A DNA stretch of 64,000 nt from NCBI RefSeq assembly GCF_002002905.1, contig NZ_CP019509.1:2046001-2110000 (forward strand), given 5' to 3'. Of the stretch, positions 45,729 through 54,921 are shown piece after piece (position 1 is the first letter of the stretch; each line of letters begins with the position of its first letter). The stretch is from Aquaspirillum sp. LM1 (GTDB lineage Bacteria > Pseudomonadota > Gammaproteobacteria > Burkholderiales > Aquaspirillaceae). Made by a program: the position numbers and the translations under genes. Under the pieces are notes generated by a model. The model saw only the letters and a program-made list of their open reading frames with translations, was not told the origin of the DNA and did no database searches.

Positions 45729-45826
45729 TGCTGAAAAAACCGTTATTCCCACCAAGGCAGGAGTCCAGGTTTTTGATTTTGCTGGGTTTTGCTTTTTGCC
45801 AAAACGATTTGCTGAATCAGTCAGCG
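45729..45826 (-). repeat. ~98-bp intergenic repeat, copy D (CGCTGA family)
   Basis: Read on the minus strand it begins CGCTGACTGATTCAG, contains AAAACCCAGCAAAATCAAAA and ends TTTTTTCAGCA. The stem is decayed (ACTCCTGCC/GGTGGGAAT), so this is one of the older copies. It lies about 75 bp upstream of the thiL start. Confidence 0.8.
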
Positions 45827-46007
45827 CATGCCTGGGGTGTCAGAGGAGCCTCTTGCAAAACCCATGCTTCGCTGAGGTTTTTTCACTCCGGGAGGGCGGG
45901 TCGAAGACAATGCGGGCGGTGGCTTCTGGCATGACAACGGCTACCAGACCCATCATCATCACGCCCGCCCATGAATGCTACCCAACGCAACTTGATCATG
46001 CAACGCT
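45827..46007. other. Short non-coding stretch between two repeats
   Basis: GAGCCTCTTGCAAAACCC near 45845-45863 resembles the terminal sequences of some IS5-family elements, but no partner end or transposase is present. I see no supportable gene in the rest. Confidence 0.35.
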
Positions 46008-46305
46008 GGCACGTGATATTGATCGCGCCGACCAGATCGGCGTTTTCCTCGAAACCACACGCCACACACTCGAACCTGGCTTGCGTCTGGCGATTCGCCG
46101 CCGACACATGGCCGCAGCACGGACACGTCCGGCTGGTGTTCTACACCGGCACGGCAATGAGATGTCCACCGTTCCACGCCAGCTTGTAGGCTTGAAGTCG
46201 TTGCATACGGGTATTTTTGCAGTCCACCCCCATCGACGGCAAGGACGGCTACGTCGTCCGCGCCATCCTTCCCCGCCCTGAACGGCGGGGCTTGCCGCGC
46301 ACCGG
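46008..46305 (-). mobile_element. tnpB: IS200/IS605-type derivative, right-truncated, copy 3
   Basis: The left end (CCGGTGCGCGGCAAG, hairpin CCCCGCC/GGCGGGG) follows CTGAC at 46310-46306. From ATG 46206 the tnpB remnant reads MQRLQAYK, then directly LAWNGGHLIAVPV, a stop codon, and NTSRTCPCCGHVSAANRQTQ with CVACGFEENADLVGAINI. Full-length TnpB has a later YKLAWNGG, so the deletion joined two YK (TACAAG) sites. The right end with the TCAA hairpin is missing. The CTGAC target contains the TGA stop of the SNF2 gene. Confidence 0.8.
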
Positions 46306-46306
46306 G

Positions 46307-49300
46307 TCAGCGCTTCCGGTTTTCGGGCAACGGCTCCCCGCGCAATACCGCCAGTAAGGCTTCGGCGTCCAGTTTGGCGCTGATGTCGCCACCTTCCAGC
46401 AAGCTGTCGGCCAGATCGCGCTTGGCGTGGTGCAAGGCGATGATCTGTTCTTCGATGGTGCCGGCAGTAATCAGCCGGTAAACCGTCACCGGGCGTTGCT
46501 GGCCAATCCGGTGAACCCGGTCGCTGGCCTGGTCTTCCACTGCCGGGTTCCACCAGGGATCCAGGTGAATCACATAATCCGCCTCGGTCAGGTTTAACCC
46601 GGCACCGCCAGCTTTCAGGCTGATCAGGAACACCTGGCCTTCACCGCGCTGGAATGCCTCGACCCGTGCCTGACGGGTTTTGGCGGGCGTGGCACCGTCC
46701 AGATACTGGAACGGCACGCCCTGCTCGGTCAGCCATTGCCGGGCCAAGGCCAGGTGGTCAACAAACTGGCTGAACACCAGCGCCTTGTGGCCGTTGTCCA
46801 GCAGCTCGCGAACAATCTCGGCAAACGCTGCCAGCTTGCTGCCGGCCAGCGTGCTATTGGGCAAGACCAGCGAGGGGTGGCAGCAAAAGCGGCGCAGGCG
46901 GGTGATTTCTGCCAGCACCTGAATAGCCTGCTGCTCATCATTTTTGCCCAGCTTGGCCAGCGCTTCCTGGCGCAGTGCTTCGTACAGATGCTGCTCGTCG
47001 CTGGACAACGCCACCTTGTGCAAAATTTCCGTGCGGGGCGGCAGCTCGGTCAGCACCTGGGCCTTGGTCCGGCGCAGGATAAACGGCTGCACCAGGGTTT
47101 TCAGCGCCTGGCGGGCCTGGCCGTCGCCATTGGCAATGGGGGTGGCAAAGCGCTGGTTGAAGCGCTCCTGGCTGCCCAGCAGGCCGGGATTGAGAAACCG
47201 GAATAAACTCCACAGTTCGCCCAGATGGTTTTCAATCGGCGTGCCGCTGGCAGCCAGACGAAACTCGGCCTGCAGCGACATCGCCGCCTGGGCGCGGCGG
47301 GTGGCCGGGTTCTTGATGGCCTGGGCTTCATCCAGCAGCACGGTGCGCCAGGGCACGGCGGCAAAGTGCGCGTGGTCCTGTTGCAGCAGACCATAGCTGG
47401 CTATCACCAGATCGTTGGGGCCAAGATTATCCAGATTGCGCTGTTGGTGGTAAGGGCGCAGCGTCAGGCTGGGGGCAAAGCGTGCGGTTTCAACCAGCCA
47501 GTTTTGCGCCACGGAGGTTGGGGCCACCACCAGTTGCGGCCCCTCCCCGGCGCGGTACAGGCACAGCGCCAGCATCTGTACGGTTTTGCCCAGGCCCATG
47601 TCGTCGGCCAGGCAGGCCCCCACGCCCCAGTGTGCCAAGCGTGCCAGCCAGCGAAAGCCTTCCAGCTGGTAGTCGCGCAGCGCGCCATGAAACCGCTCGG
47701 GCAACGCAATCGGCAAATCGCGCAGCGATTGCAAGCGGGCCAGATGGGTATCCCAGGCGCTATCAGCGCTGAATTCGCCCACTTCGTCGGCCAGTTCTGC
47801 CAGCAGCGGGGCGGTCAGCGGGTTGAGGCGCACGCCCTCGCCCTTGCCGCTGGCATCCGACAGTTGGGCCAGCACGCCCAGCCGCTGGCGCAGGCTGTCG
47901 CCCAGCGCCAGCCAGTCGCGCTCGCCCAGCGGTACAAACTGGCCGCCATGCTGGCTGACCAGCGACAGCAGCTCGCGCAGCTGCAACACCCGGCCATCGT
48001 CCAGCGCCAGTTGGCCAGACAGCACAAACCAGTCGCCCTGCTGTTTCAGGCCCAGCGACAATTGCGCCAGCGTGCGCCGCCCCTTCAGGCGCATGCGCTC
48101 GCCCTCTGGCCAGACACACTGCAGCAGCTCGGCTGGACAGGCTTGTAGCTCGGTCAGCGTGGTCAGCGCCTGCTGCGGGTCGGCGCACTGCCATTCGCCC
48201 CCTTCTTTCGGACTGGCCGCCAGCGTGGGGCAGCGTTTCAGCAGTGCCTTGACCGCACGGCGCTCGCCAGCCAGATCACGCTGGGTTTGTACCGCCTTGC
48301 CATCCTGCTCGCCCACCAATGACATCATGCCCTCGCCCGGTGGGTAGTCGTTGCCACCTGCCAGGGGCTGCACCCGCAGTTGCAGGCGCAGGCCTGCCTC
48401 CAGCGGCAGCAGATGGGCGTAGAGCATGCCATTGGCCGGCACGCTCTCCAGATGCTGGGACAACTCGGCCATATCGCTTTGCACCGGAATCAGCGGGGCA
48501 ATATGGGCAATGGCATCAAGTAACTGGGCCTTGCCACTGAGCGGCACCGACAAACCCTGGCCAATAATGTGGCTGATCTGATGAATGTCCTGGGTGATGG
48601 CAAACGCCCGCCAGCGGGTGGGGGTTTCCCGCTCCAGCAACAGGGTGTCGGCCTGAGCCAGCTTGGGCGGCCACAGCGACACTTGAATCTCACCGCCTTT
48701 TTGCGCCAGATGCAGGGCGGGCTGGCCTGCCAGCAAGTCAATGCGCACGTCTGGGGCCTCGGTGCGAAACAGCGCCGGATGGCCCACCAGCCCCAGCAGC
48801 GCCTGCTCGGCATCCAGCTCATAGCGATAGCCGCCGTAATAATACTGCTGCTCGGCATGCACGGCGCTGAGCGCGGCACGGTCCTGGGCGCACAGATAGG
48901 CCGGCGGCGGGCCATCGCTGCCAATCAAACGGCGCAGAGCCACCGGGCGGCCCTTGCTCCATTGCCCCTTGGCACTATATTTTTGTTCGCGCGGCTCAAG
49001 GGTAATCAGCTGATGTTTGGTCACTTCCACAAACCAGGCCAGCCGGTATTCGCTGCTGACCGATGGGCTGCTGGTTGCGGGTTGGTACAGCCGGGTCAGG
49101 GTGGCCAGCGCCTGTTGCCAGGCCGGGGCGGGCTGGTAAATCTCGGCCAGAGGCCGGGTAGTGCCGTGCTGATGCCAGCTAAGATCGGGTGTCTGGCCGG
49201 TGCGGCGCTGAATCAGCCCGGTCAGTTCCTGTTCGCAAAACGCGTAATGGCCGTTGCGCAGGGTATTGCGCAACGCCATGATGGCCAAGTTCCAGTCCTC

Positions 49301-50368
49301 GCGAAGCCTAGGGCGGGCAGGCTTGCCTGCCTTAAGCTCGCTCCAGTGGCAGCTCAGCGCCAGCCAGAACCCCGACCAGCCGCGCAAGACGGTGCGTGGT
49401 GCCTCGTCCAGCAACGACACGCCCGATGTGCCATTCTGCTGTGACATCCATAGCCAGACCACCTGCTCAGGCCGCTTTTTATGCTCAGCCATCCAGTGCT
49501 GAAACGCATCGTAACCTGCATCGCCCTGGCATAGCAGGGCTGCGGCGTAGCAATGAAACAGCCATTCTGGCACCACCGGTTTGCGCTTGCCTGGCGGGCA
49601 GCCATACTGCTGCAGCCAGTGCTGGCTCAGTTCCACCGCCCGGGCAAATTCGCCGCGCAGCAGCGCCAGCAGGATGCTGGCTGCACTGCCCTGCGGTGGG
49701 GTGACCAGTGGCGCGTGGCTGGGGCGGCAGAGCAGTTGCAGCAGGCCCAGTTGGTCTTGCGCGGCAGGTGACAATGCCGGCGGCTCAGGCAGCGGCCAGC
49801 AGGGTAGCGGCGACAGGGTGTTCAGCCAGTAGGGCAGCGCGCTGGCCCAGACCAGGCGCTGGGTGGATTCTGGCAAGCATTGCAACAACAGGTTGGCGTG
49901 CTCGCCCTGGCCAAACAGGTTTGCTGCCCAGTCGGGATGGTCTTGCAGCTGCTTTTGCCCATCTGCGTCCAGATCCGTCTGGGTGAATAATTGGAGATAT
50001 AAGGCACTACGCTGGAGGGCCTGCAGATCGGCAATACCGTAAGACGTGCGGTAATCTTTTTGCAGAAGTCCGCTCTGGCCCAGCACCAAGCGCTCGGGAT
50101 AGTCGGCCAGATCGGCCCAGACGGCCACCAGCGCCTGCGGGCTCAGGCGGGCATGCTGAATGGTGGCTGCCCCCACAATCCATCCCGTGTCATGCCATTT
50201 TTTGAGTGCCTGCGTCAGCTGCGTGTGACTCGGCTTGGGAGTATTGGGCAGAAACTGGTTTATCAGCTGGCTCAGGGAGGCCATGGTGCCCCCCGTTGGC
50301 AACAGCGCCAGGTAATGCAGCACCGCACGTTCCAGCGCGGTGGATTGGGAAGGGATCAGCGCAAACAT
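46307..50368 (-). CDS. SNF2-family DEAD/DEAH-box helicase
   Basis: A 1353-residue protein with a C-terminal SWI2/SNF2 ATPase (residues about 890-1350). Walker A is ADDMGLGKTVQML at about residue 922, the DEAx box is LLDEAQAIKNP at about 1012, motif III SGTPIENHLGELWSLF follows, and motif VI is VEDQASDRVHRIGQQRPV near 1290. The first 850 residues are not recognisable by eye; they probably contain a helical bridge and a substrate-binding region. Bacterial relatives act in chromatin remodelling-like or RNA polymerase recycling roles. No SWIM CxC zinc motif is visible. It is monocistronic. Confidence 0.92.
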   Translation of the reverse strand: MFALIPSQSTALERAVLHYLALLPTGGTMASLSQLINQFLPNTPKPSHTQLTQALKKWHDTGWIVGAATIQHARLSPQALVAVWADLADYPERLVLGQSGLLQKDYRTSYGIADLQALQRSALYLQLFTQTDLDADGQKQLQDHPDWAANLFGQGEHANLLLQCLPESTQRLVWASALPYWLNTLSPLPCWPLPEPPALSPAAQDQLGLLQLLCRPSHAPLVTPPQGSAASILLALLRGEFARAVELSQHWLQQYGCPPGKRKPVVPEWLFHCYAAALLCQGDAGYDAFQHWMAEHKKRPEQVVWLWMSQQNGTSGVSLLDEAPRTVLRGWSGFWLALSCHWSELKAGKPARPRLREDWNLAIMALRNTLRNGHYAFCEQELTGLIQRRTGQTPDLSWHQHGTTRPLAEIYQPAPAWQQALATLTRLYQPATSSPSVSSEYRLAWFVEVTKHQLITLEPREQKYSAKGQWSKGRPVALRRLIGSDGPPPAYLCAQDRAALSAVHAEQQYYYGGYRYELDAEQALLGLVGHPALFRTEAPDVRIDLLAGQPALHLAQKGGEIQVSLWPPKLAQADTLLLERETPTRWRAFAITQDIHQISHIIGQGLSVPLSGKAQLLDAIAHIAPLIPVQSDMAELSQHLESVPANGMLYAHLLPLEAGLRLQLRVQPLAGGNDYPPGEGMMSLVGEQDGKAVQTQRDLAGERRAVKALLKRCPTLAASPKEGGEWQCADPQQALTTLTELQACPAELLQCVWPEGERMRLKGRRTLAQLSLGLKQQGDWFVLSGQLALDDGRVLQLRELLSLVSQHGGQFVPLGERDWLALGDSLRQRLGVLAQLSDASGKGEGVRLNPLTAPLLAELADEVGEFSADSAWDTHLARLQSLRDLPIALPERFHGALRDYQLEGFRWLARLAHWGVGACLADDMGLGKTVQMLALCLYRAGEGPQLVVAPTSVAQNWLVETARFAPSLTLRPYHQQRNLDNLGPNDLVIASYGLLQQDHAHFAAVPWRTVLLDEAQAIKNPATRRAQAAMSLQAEFRLAASGTPIENHLGELWSLFRFLNPGLLGSQERFNQRFATPIANGDGQARQALKTLVQPFILRRTKAQVLTELPPRTEILHKVALSSDEQHLYEALRQEALAKLGKNDEQQAIQVLAEITRLRRFCCHPSLVLPNSTLAGSKLAAFAEIVRELLDNGHKALVFSQFVDHLALARQWLTEQGVPFQYLDGATPAKTRQARVEAFQRGEGQVFLISLKAGGAGLNLTEADYVIHLDPWWNPAVEDQASDRVHRIGQQRPVTVYRLITAGTIEEQIIALHHAKRDLADSLLEGGDISAKLDAEALLAVLRGEPLPENRKR

Positions 50369-50453
50369 AGGCAGGTATGAGCAAATAATCAGGATCGCCA
50401 GCAGTATACGCCAGCCTGTGCCCGCTCAAGTGTTCCCGTTTGCCACACGGCCT

Positions 50454-51521
50454 TTAATGTGGCGCATCGGGGGCCGACACGCCAAACGCCACCAGATGCG
50501 CGGTATCCAGCCGGATGCCGATGGATTCGCCCAGCGCATGGTTATGGTGGCTGGCCACTTGCGCCAGCAGGGTGTGGCCGGAAGGCAGCGCCAGGGTGTA
50601 TAAAAACTCGGCACCGCGAAACGCCCGGCCCACCACCGTGGCCTGCAGCGGGCTGCTGTCGTCGTGAATCACGTCATCCGGGCGCAGCAGCACTTCGACT
50701 GGTGTGCCAGCGGCAAAGCCATGCGGGCGCATGCTGCATGCCTCGCCCAGCTCAATCTGGATGCAGGCATCGGCACACACCACGCCAGGCAGCAGCACGC
50801 CCTGGCCAATAAAGCTGGCCACGGTGCGATTGGCCGGCTGGTGGTACAGATTGTACGGGGTGTCCCACTGCATGATGCGGCCCTGGTCCATCACCCCCAC
50901 CTTGTCGGCCATGGCAAAGGCTTCGTTCTGATCGTGGGTAACCAGAATCGCCGTGGCCCCCGCTGCCTTGAGAATATCGCGCACTTCCTGGCCCAGCCGT
51001 TCGCGCAGGGCCACGTCCAGATTGGAAAACGGCTCGTCCAGCAGCAAAAGGCGCGGGCGCGGGGCCAGCGCGCGCGCCAGCGCCACCCGTTGCTGCTGGC
51101 CACCGGACAGCTCGTGCGGATAGCTGTCGGCCAGATTGGCCAGGCCCACCAGGGCGAGCATGTCGCTGGTGCGCCGGGCCTGCTCGTCCCGTGCCAGCGC
51201 GCTCAGGCCAAAGCCGATATTGCCGGCCACAGTCAGGTGGGGAAACAGGCCGTAGTCCTGAAACACCATGCCGATTTGCCGGGTGTGCGCCGGGGTGTGC
51301 AGGCGGGTGTCGGCCAGCAGCTGGCCATCCAGCACAATCCGCCCGGCGCTCAGGGTTTCAAAGCCGGCAATGCAGCGCAGCACCGTGGTTTTGCCGCAGC
51401 CGGAGCCACCCAGCAGGCAGCCGATTTCGCCGCGTTGCAGCGAAAATGACAGCTGGTCTACCACGGTCTGGCGGGCGTAACGTTGGCTGATGGCGTCAAG
51501 TTGCAATAAGGGAGGGGTCAT
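50454..51521 (-). CDS. fbpC: Ferric iron ABC transporter ATP-binding protein
   Basis: A 355-residue ATPase of the Fe3+/spermidine-like family. Walker A GGSGCGKTTVL, Q-loop VFQDYGLFPHLTV, signature LSGGQQQRVALARALA and Walker B LLLLDEPFSNLDV are complete. The C-terminal TOBE-type domain (from about residue 240, IGQGVLLPGVV to the end) is the usual regulatory region in FbpC. Its start overlaps the permease stop by four bases. Confidence 0.92.
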   Translation of the reverse strand: MTPPLLQLDAISQRYARQTVVDQLSFSLQRGEIGCLLGGSGCGKTTVLRCIAGFETLSAGRIVLDGQLLADTRLHTPAHTRQIGMVFQDYGLFPHLTVAGNIGFGLSALARDEQARRTSDMLALVGLANLADSYPHELSGGQQQRVALARALAPRPRLLLLDEPFSNLDVALRERLGQEVRDILKAAGATAILVTHDQNEAFAMADKVGVMDQGRIMQWDTPYNLYHQPANRTVASFIGQGVLLPGVVCADACIQIELGEACSMRPHGFAAGTPVEVLLRPDDVIHDDSSPLQATVVGRAFRGAEFLYTLALPSGHTLLAQVASHHNHALGESIGIRLDTAHLVAFGVSAPDAPH

Positions 51522-53203
51522 CGGGAGGGGGCCTGAGCAGAAGACGATGAATGGGCCAGCAGCAGCACCGGCAGCAGCCCGGTCAGCACCAGGGTGACCG
51601 CCGGCAGCGCGGCGCGCTCCCATTCGCCTTCGGAAGTCATCTCAAAAATTCGCACCGCCAGGGTGTCCCAGCCAAAGGGCCGGGTCATCAGGGTAATCGG
51701 CATTTCTTTCATGACGTCTACCAGCACCATCAGCAGCGCGGTGAACAAGCCGCCGCGCAGCATGGGCACATGCACCCGGCGCAGCAGGCGCCAGCCGGAT
51801 TCACCCAGGGTGCGGGCGGTTTCTTCCTGGCTGCGGGTAATGCGCTGCATGGCGGCGTCCACCGAAGAAAACCCCACGGCGGCAAAACGCGCCAGATAGG
51901 CCAGCAGCATCACCGCCAGCGTGCCTTTGAAAATGGCCGTGGTGCCGCTGGGCAGCGCCTCGCCCAGCCAGGCCAGCAGCAGATTGTCCAGCCAGGCTAC
52001 CGGAATGAACAGCCCAACCGCCAGCACCGTGCCGGGCACCGCATAGCCCAGCGTGGCCAGGCGCACCAGCAGGCGGGTGCGCGGCTGCGGGTCGCGTCGC
52101 TGGGCGTAAGACAAGGCCAGCGCCACGCACACCACCAGCGCGCCGGCCATGCCGGCCAGCGCCAGCGAATGCCAGACAAAATCGATATAGCGAGCGTCCA
52201 GGTCGGCCTGCCAGACCCGTGCCGCCCACACCAGCAGCTGGCCAAACGGCAGCACAAACGCCAGCAGCAGCACCAGGCTGGCAAAGCCACAGGCCAGCCA
52301 GGCCGACGCGCCGCGCAGCGGCAGGCGCGGCTGGGGCGCGGCCAGCCGGCCAGCGTGGTAGGCACGCCGACCGCGGATATGCTGTTCCAGCCAGATCAGC
52401 ACAAACACCAGCAACACCAGCAAGGACGCCAGCTGCGACGCCGCCGACAGCGAGAACATGCCAAACCAGGCCTTGTAAATAGCCGTGGTGAAGGCGTCAA
52501 AGCTGAAAATCGACACCGCGCCAAAGTCGGCCAGCGCTTCCATCAGCGCCAGCGACACCCCACCCATCAGCCAGGGCCGCGCCATGGGCAAGGCCACCCG
52601 CCAGAAACCCTGCCAGGGGTTCAGCCCCAGCGACTGGGCCGCTTCCAGTGCACGCCGACCCTGAGTGGCAAAGGCATCGCGGGCCAGCAGGAACACATAC
52701 GGGTACAGCGCCAGGCTCATCACCAGCAGCACGCCACCGCGTGAGCGGATGGGCGGCATCCACGCCGAGCTGCCCCAGGTATCGCGCAGCCAGGTTTGCA
52801 CCACGCCGGTGAAGTCGAACAGGCCAATCTGGGTAAATGCCATCACATAGGCGGGCATGGCCAGCGGCAGCATCAGCGCCCAGCTGAACAGCCAGCGGCC
52901 AGGAAACTCATGCACCGCCACCAGCCAGCCCAGCGGCACGCCCAGCAACAGCACGCCAAGACTGACCCCCACCAGCAGCAGGGCGGTATTGGCCAGCAGA
53001 CGGGGCAGAACAAATTCGGACAGATGTGCCCAGATTTCGCCGTCGATATGCAGAAACGAAGCCAGAATCACCGCCAGCGGAATCAGCGTCACCAGGCTCA
53101 GGCCGGCGGCCAGCCATTGCCAGCGCGACAGTGCAAACCGGGGCAAGCGCCAGCCAGGCAGCGCGGCGGTGGCAGGAGAAGGAGACAGGCTGTTGCTATT
53201 CAA
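51518..53203 (-). CDS. fbpB: Ferric iron ABC transporter permease, fused two-domain
   Basis: A 561-residue inner-membrane protein with about 12 hydrophobic segments and two binding-protein-dependent transport domains, the single-chain FbpB/SfuB form. The EAA-type coupling loops are EAAQSLGLNPWQGFWRVALPMARPW in the first half and ETARTLGESGWRLLRRVHVPMLRGG in the second. The start codon is TTG (MNSNSLSPSP) with GAAAGG seven bases upstream; no better start is seen. A 182-bp gap separates it from fbpA. Confidence 0.92.
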   Translation of the reverse strand: MNSNSLSPSPATAALPGWRLPRFALSRWQWLAAGLSLVTLIPLAVILASFLHIDGEIWAHLSEFVLPRLLANTALLLVGVSLGVLLLGVPLGWLVAVHEFPGRWLFSWALMLPLAMPAYVMAFTQIGLFDFTGVVQTWLRDTWGSSAWMPPIRSRGGVLLVMSLALYPYVFLLARDAFATQGRRALEAAQSLGLNPWQGFWRVALPMARPWLMGGVSLALMEALADFGAVSIFSFDAFTTAIYKAWFGMFSLSAASQLASLLVLLVFVLIWLEQHIRGRRAYHAGRLAAPQPRLPLRGASAWLACGFASLVLLLAFVLPFGQLLVWAARVWQADLDARYIDFVWHSLALAGMAGALVVCVALALSYAQRRDPQPRTRLLVRLATLGYAVPGTVLAVGLFIPVAWLDNLLLAWLGEALPSGTTAIFKGTLAVMLLAYLARFAAVGFSSVDAAMQRITRSQEETARTLGESGWRLLRRVHVPMLRGGLFTALLMVLVDVMKEMPITLMTRPFGWDTLAVRIFEMTSEGEWERAALPAVTLVLTGLLPVLLLAHSSSSAQAPSR

Positions 53204-53385
53204 TGGAAAAAGCCTTTCTGCAAACGGGGCAAACCTTCATGGCCAGGCAGGAAATGCAAATGCCGTGGGGCAATTTCGCCACACGGCAGCGGTTAAATCA
53301 AGCCATTGGGTTGGGCGCAAGGCGGTTTTTGCAAAAACCATGCCTGACTTTGCTCAGACAGGCCGTGCGCCCCACTGGCCGGACA

Positions 53386-54384
53386 TCAACGATAGCCGGC
53401 GCGGTCCATCAGCTTGACCGCTTCAGCCTGCAGCTCGCCAGCCTTGGCGACGTTGATGTAGTTGTGTTTGAAATCCCCCCATTTGGCCACTGCCGGGTCG
53501 GTTTTGACCTTGAGGTTGACCGGGTATTCCATGTTCACGTCGGCATACAGGTTTTGTGCCTTGTCCGACGACAGCCATTCCAGCAGGCGCAGCGCGCCTT
53601 TTTCGTTTTTGGCGTGACGGGTGATGCCCGCGCCAGACACATTCACATGCGTGCCGGAGCTTTTCTGGTTGGCCCAGAAAATACCCACCGGCAGGTTCGG
53701 GGTTTTTTCCATCAGACGACCATAGTAATAGGTGTTGGCAATGCCCACTTCACACTGGCCGGCGGCAATGGCTTCCAGCATCTTGGTGTCGTCCGGAAAC
53801 ACATCGGTGGCCAGATTATCCACCCAGCCACGCACCACCCGCTCGGTTTTCACCGGGCCGATATCGGCCATCAGCATGCCCACCAGCGACTGGTTGTACA
53901 CCTTTTTCGAGGTGCGCAGGCACAGCTTGCCCTTCCATTTCGGGTCGGCCAGGTCTTCGTAGCTGGACAACTGCGCCGGCTTCACCTTCTGGGTGTTGAA
54001 GAAAATCGTGCGGGCGCGCACCGACAAGCCAAACCATTGGCCCTTGGGGTCACGCAGGTGGGCGGGAACATTGCTTTCCAGCACCTTGGACTGGGTCGGC
54101 TTGAGCAAGCCTTCATTGGCCGCCTGCCACAGATTGCCGGCATCCACCGTCAGCAGGATGTCTGCCGGGGTATTTGCTCCCTCGGCCTTCAGCCGGGCCA
54201 TCAGCGGGCCTTCCTGGCCGGTCACGAACTTCACGTCAACGCCGGTTTCCTTCTTGTAGGCGTCAAACAGCGGTTTGATCAGCTGCTCATTGCGGGCGCT
54301 GTACACCACCACTTCTTCAGCGTGGGCAACAGCAGACAGGGCGGTCAGGGTGGCCAGGGCCAGCAGGGTGCGTTTCACAGGCAT
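53386..54384 (-). CDS. fbpA: Ferric iron-binding periplasmic protein
   Basis: A 332-residue transferrin-like binding protein for Fe3+. A signal peptide (1-22, ending SAVAHA) precedes [26 protein letters not shown], the standard FbpA/FutA opening. The paired tyrosines that bind iron lie in [33 protein letters not shown] and [16 protein letters not shown] are also typical. It is the first gene of fbpABC and carries a candidate Fur box 52-71 bp upstream. Confidence 0.95.
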   Translation of the reverse strand: MPVKRTLLALATLTALSAVAHAEEVVVYSARNEQLIKPLFDAYKKETGVDVKFVTGQEGPLMARLKAEGANTPADILLTVDAGNLWQAANEGLLKPTQSKVLESNVPAHLRDPKGQWFGLSVRARTIFFNTQKVKPAQLSSYEDLADPKWKGKLCLRTSKKVYNQSLVGMLMADIGPVKTERVVRGWVDNLATDVFPDDTKMLEAIAAGQCEVGIANTYYYGRLMEKTPNLPVGIFWANQKSSGTHVNVSGAGITRHAKNEKGALRLLEWLSSDKAQNLYADVNMEYPVNLKVKTDPAVAKWGDFKHNYINVAKAGELQAEAVKLMDRAGYR

Positions 54385-54435
54385 ACCTATCGATAAAAGT
54401 GGGCAATTGCGGAATAGGCAAATCCTAACGCAAAA

Positions 54436-54455
54436 AATAAGGATTATCAATTAGC
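54436..54455 (-). promoter_or_regulatory. Candidate Fur box upstream of fbpA
   Basis: Read on the minus strand, AATTGATAATCCTTATTT matches the classical Fur consensus GATAATGATAATCATTATC at about 13 of 19 positions by eye, including the intact GATAATC core and TTAT. Its place before an iron-uptake operon supports the call. Confidence 0.6.
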
Positions 54456-54594
54456 GTACTGGGGTGGGATCAAACAGGGCGCAGATGGTGGCTGGACAAG
54501 CGGGGGAAATCGGGCGTCACCGCCGGCAAGGCGAGTGGGTCGGGGCGGGCATCGCTGGCGCCACCCCGCCCCGACTTACCGATTGCGCACCCGA

Positions 54595-54921
54595 TCAGCG
54601 CTGAATATTGATCCCCGAGCCAGCAATCTGAAACACCTGATTGCCATTGCCCGTGACCGTAGCATGTTGCGTGGCCCCCAGCTGTGCCTGCACCTGCTGC
54701 GCCTGTTTCAGCCAGGCCGCCAATTCGTCAGCCAGGGCCGGATGATCCGCCAGCGTTTTTTTCAGCTGTATGCGCAAATCCGTCTGAATTGTCCTCCAGG
54801 CGGACACAAGCGCGGTAATCGGGTTGCTACCGTGGGGATCTACGCCGCTACCCGCTTCAGCGCGCCGTGCCCGGCAAGGCCCCCACCACTTGCCGCAGGC
54901 CATCCAGCATCCGTGCATCAT
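54595..54921 (-). CDS. Short protein or fragment of unknown function
   Basis: The clear part is residues about 32-108: helical text (RTIQTDLRIQLKKTLADHP, ELAAWLKQAQQVQAQLG) ending in ATVTGNGNQVFQIAGSGI. Such Gly/Asn-rich ends occur at the C-terminus of larger bacterial proteins with helical linkers, so this may be the tail of a truncated gene. The ATG at 54921 would overlap the DUF4136 gene by 65 bases and gives an unlikely N-terminus (MMHGCWMACGKWWG), so the true start may be a GTG near 54811. I cannot assign a function. Confidence 0.4.
   Translation of the reverse strand: MMHGCWMACGKWWGPCRARRAEAGSGVDPHGSNPITALVSAWRTIQTDLRIQLKKTLADHPALADELAAWLKQAQQVQAQLGATQHATVTGNGNQVFQIAGSGINIQR

Noticed and set aside
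45845-45863. Terminal repeat of an IS5-family element
   Set aside because: The single end GAGCCTCTTGCAAAACCC is suggestive, but no second end, duplication or transposase is present.
46008-46305. A functional small zinc-ribbon gene in the third tnpB-derived copy
   Set aside because: The frame has an internal stop before the ribbon and lacks the right end; the text is clearly decayed TnpB.
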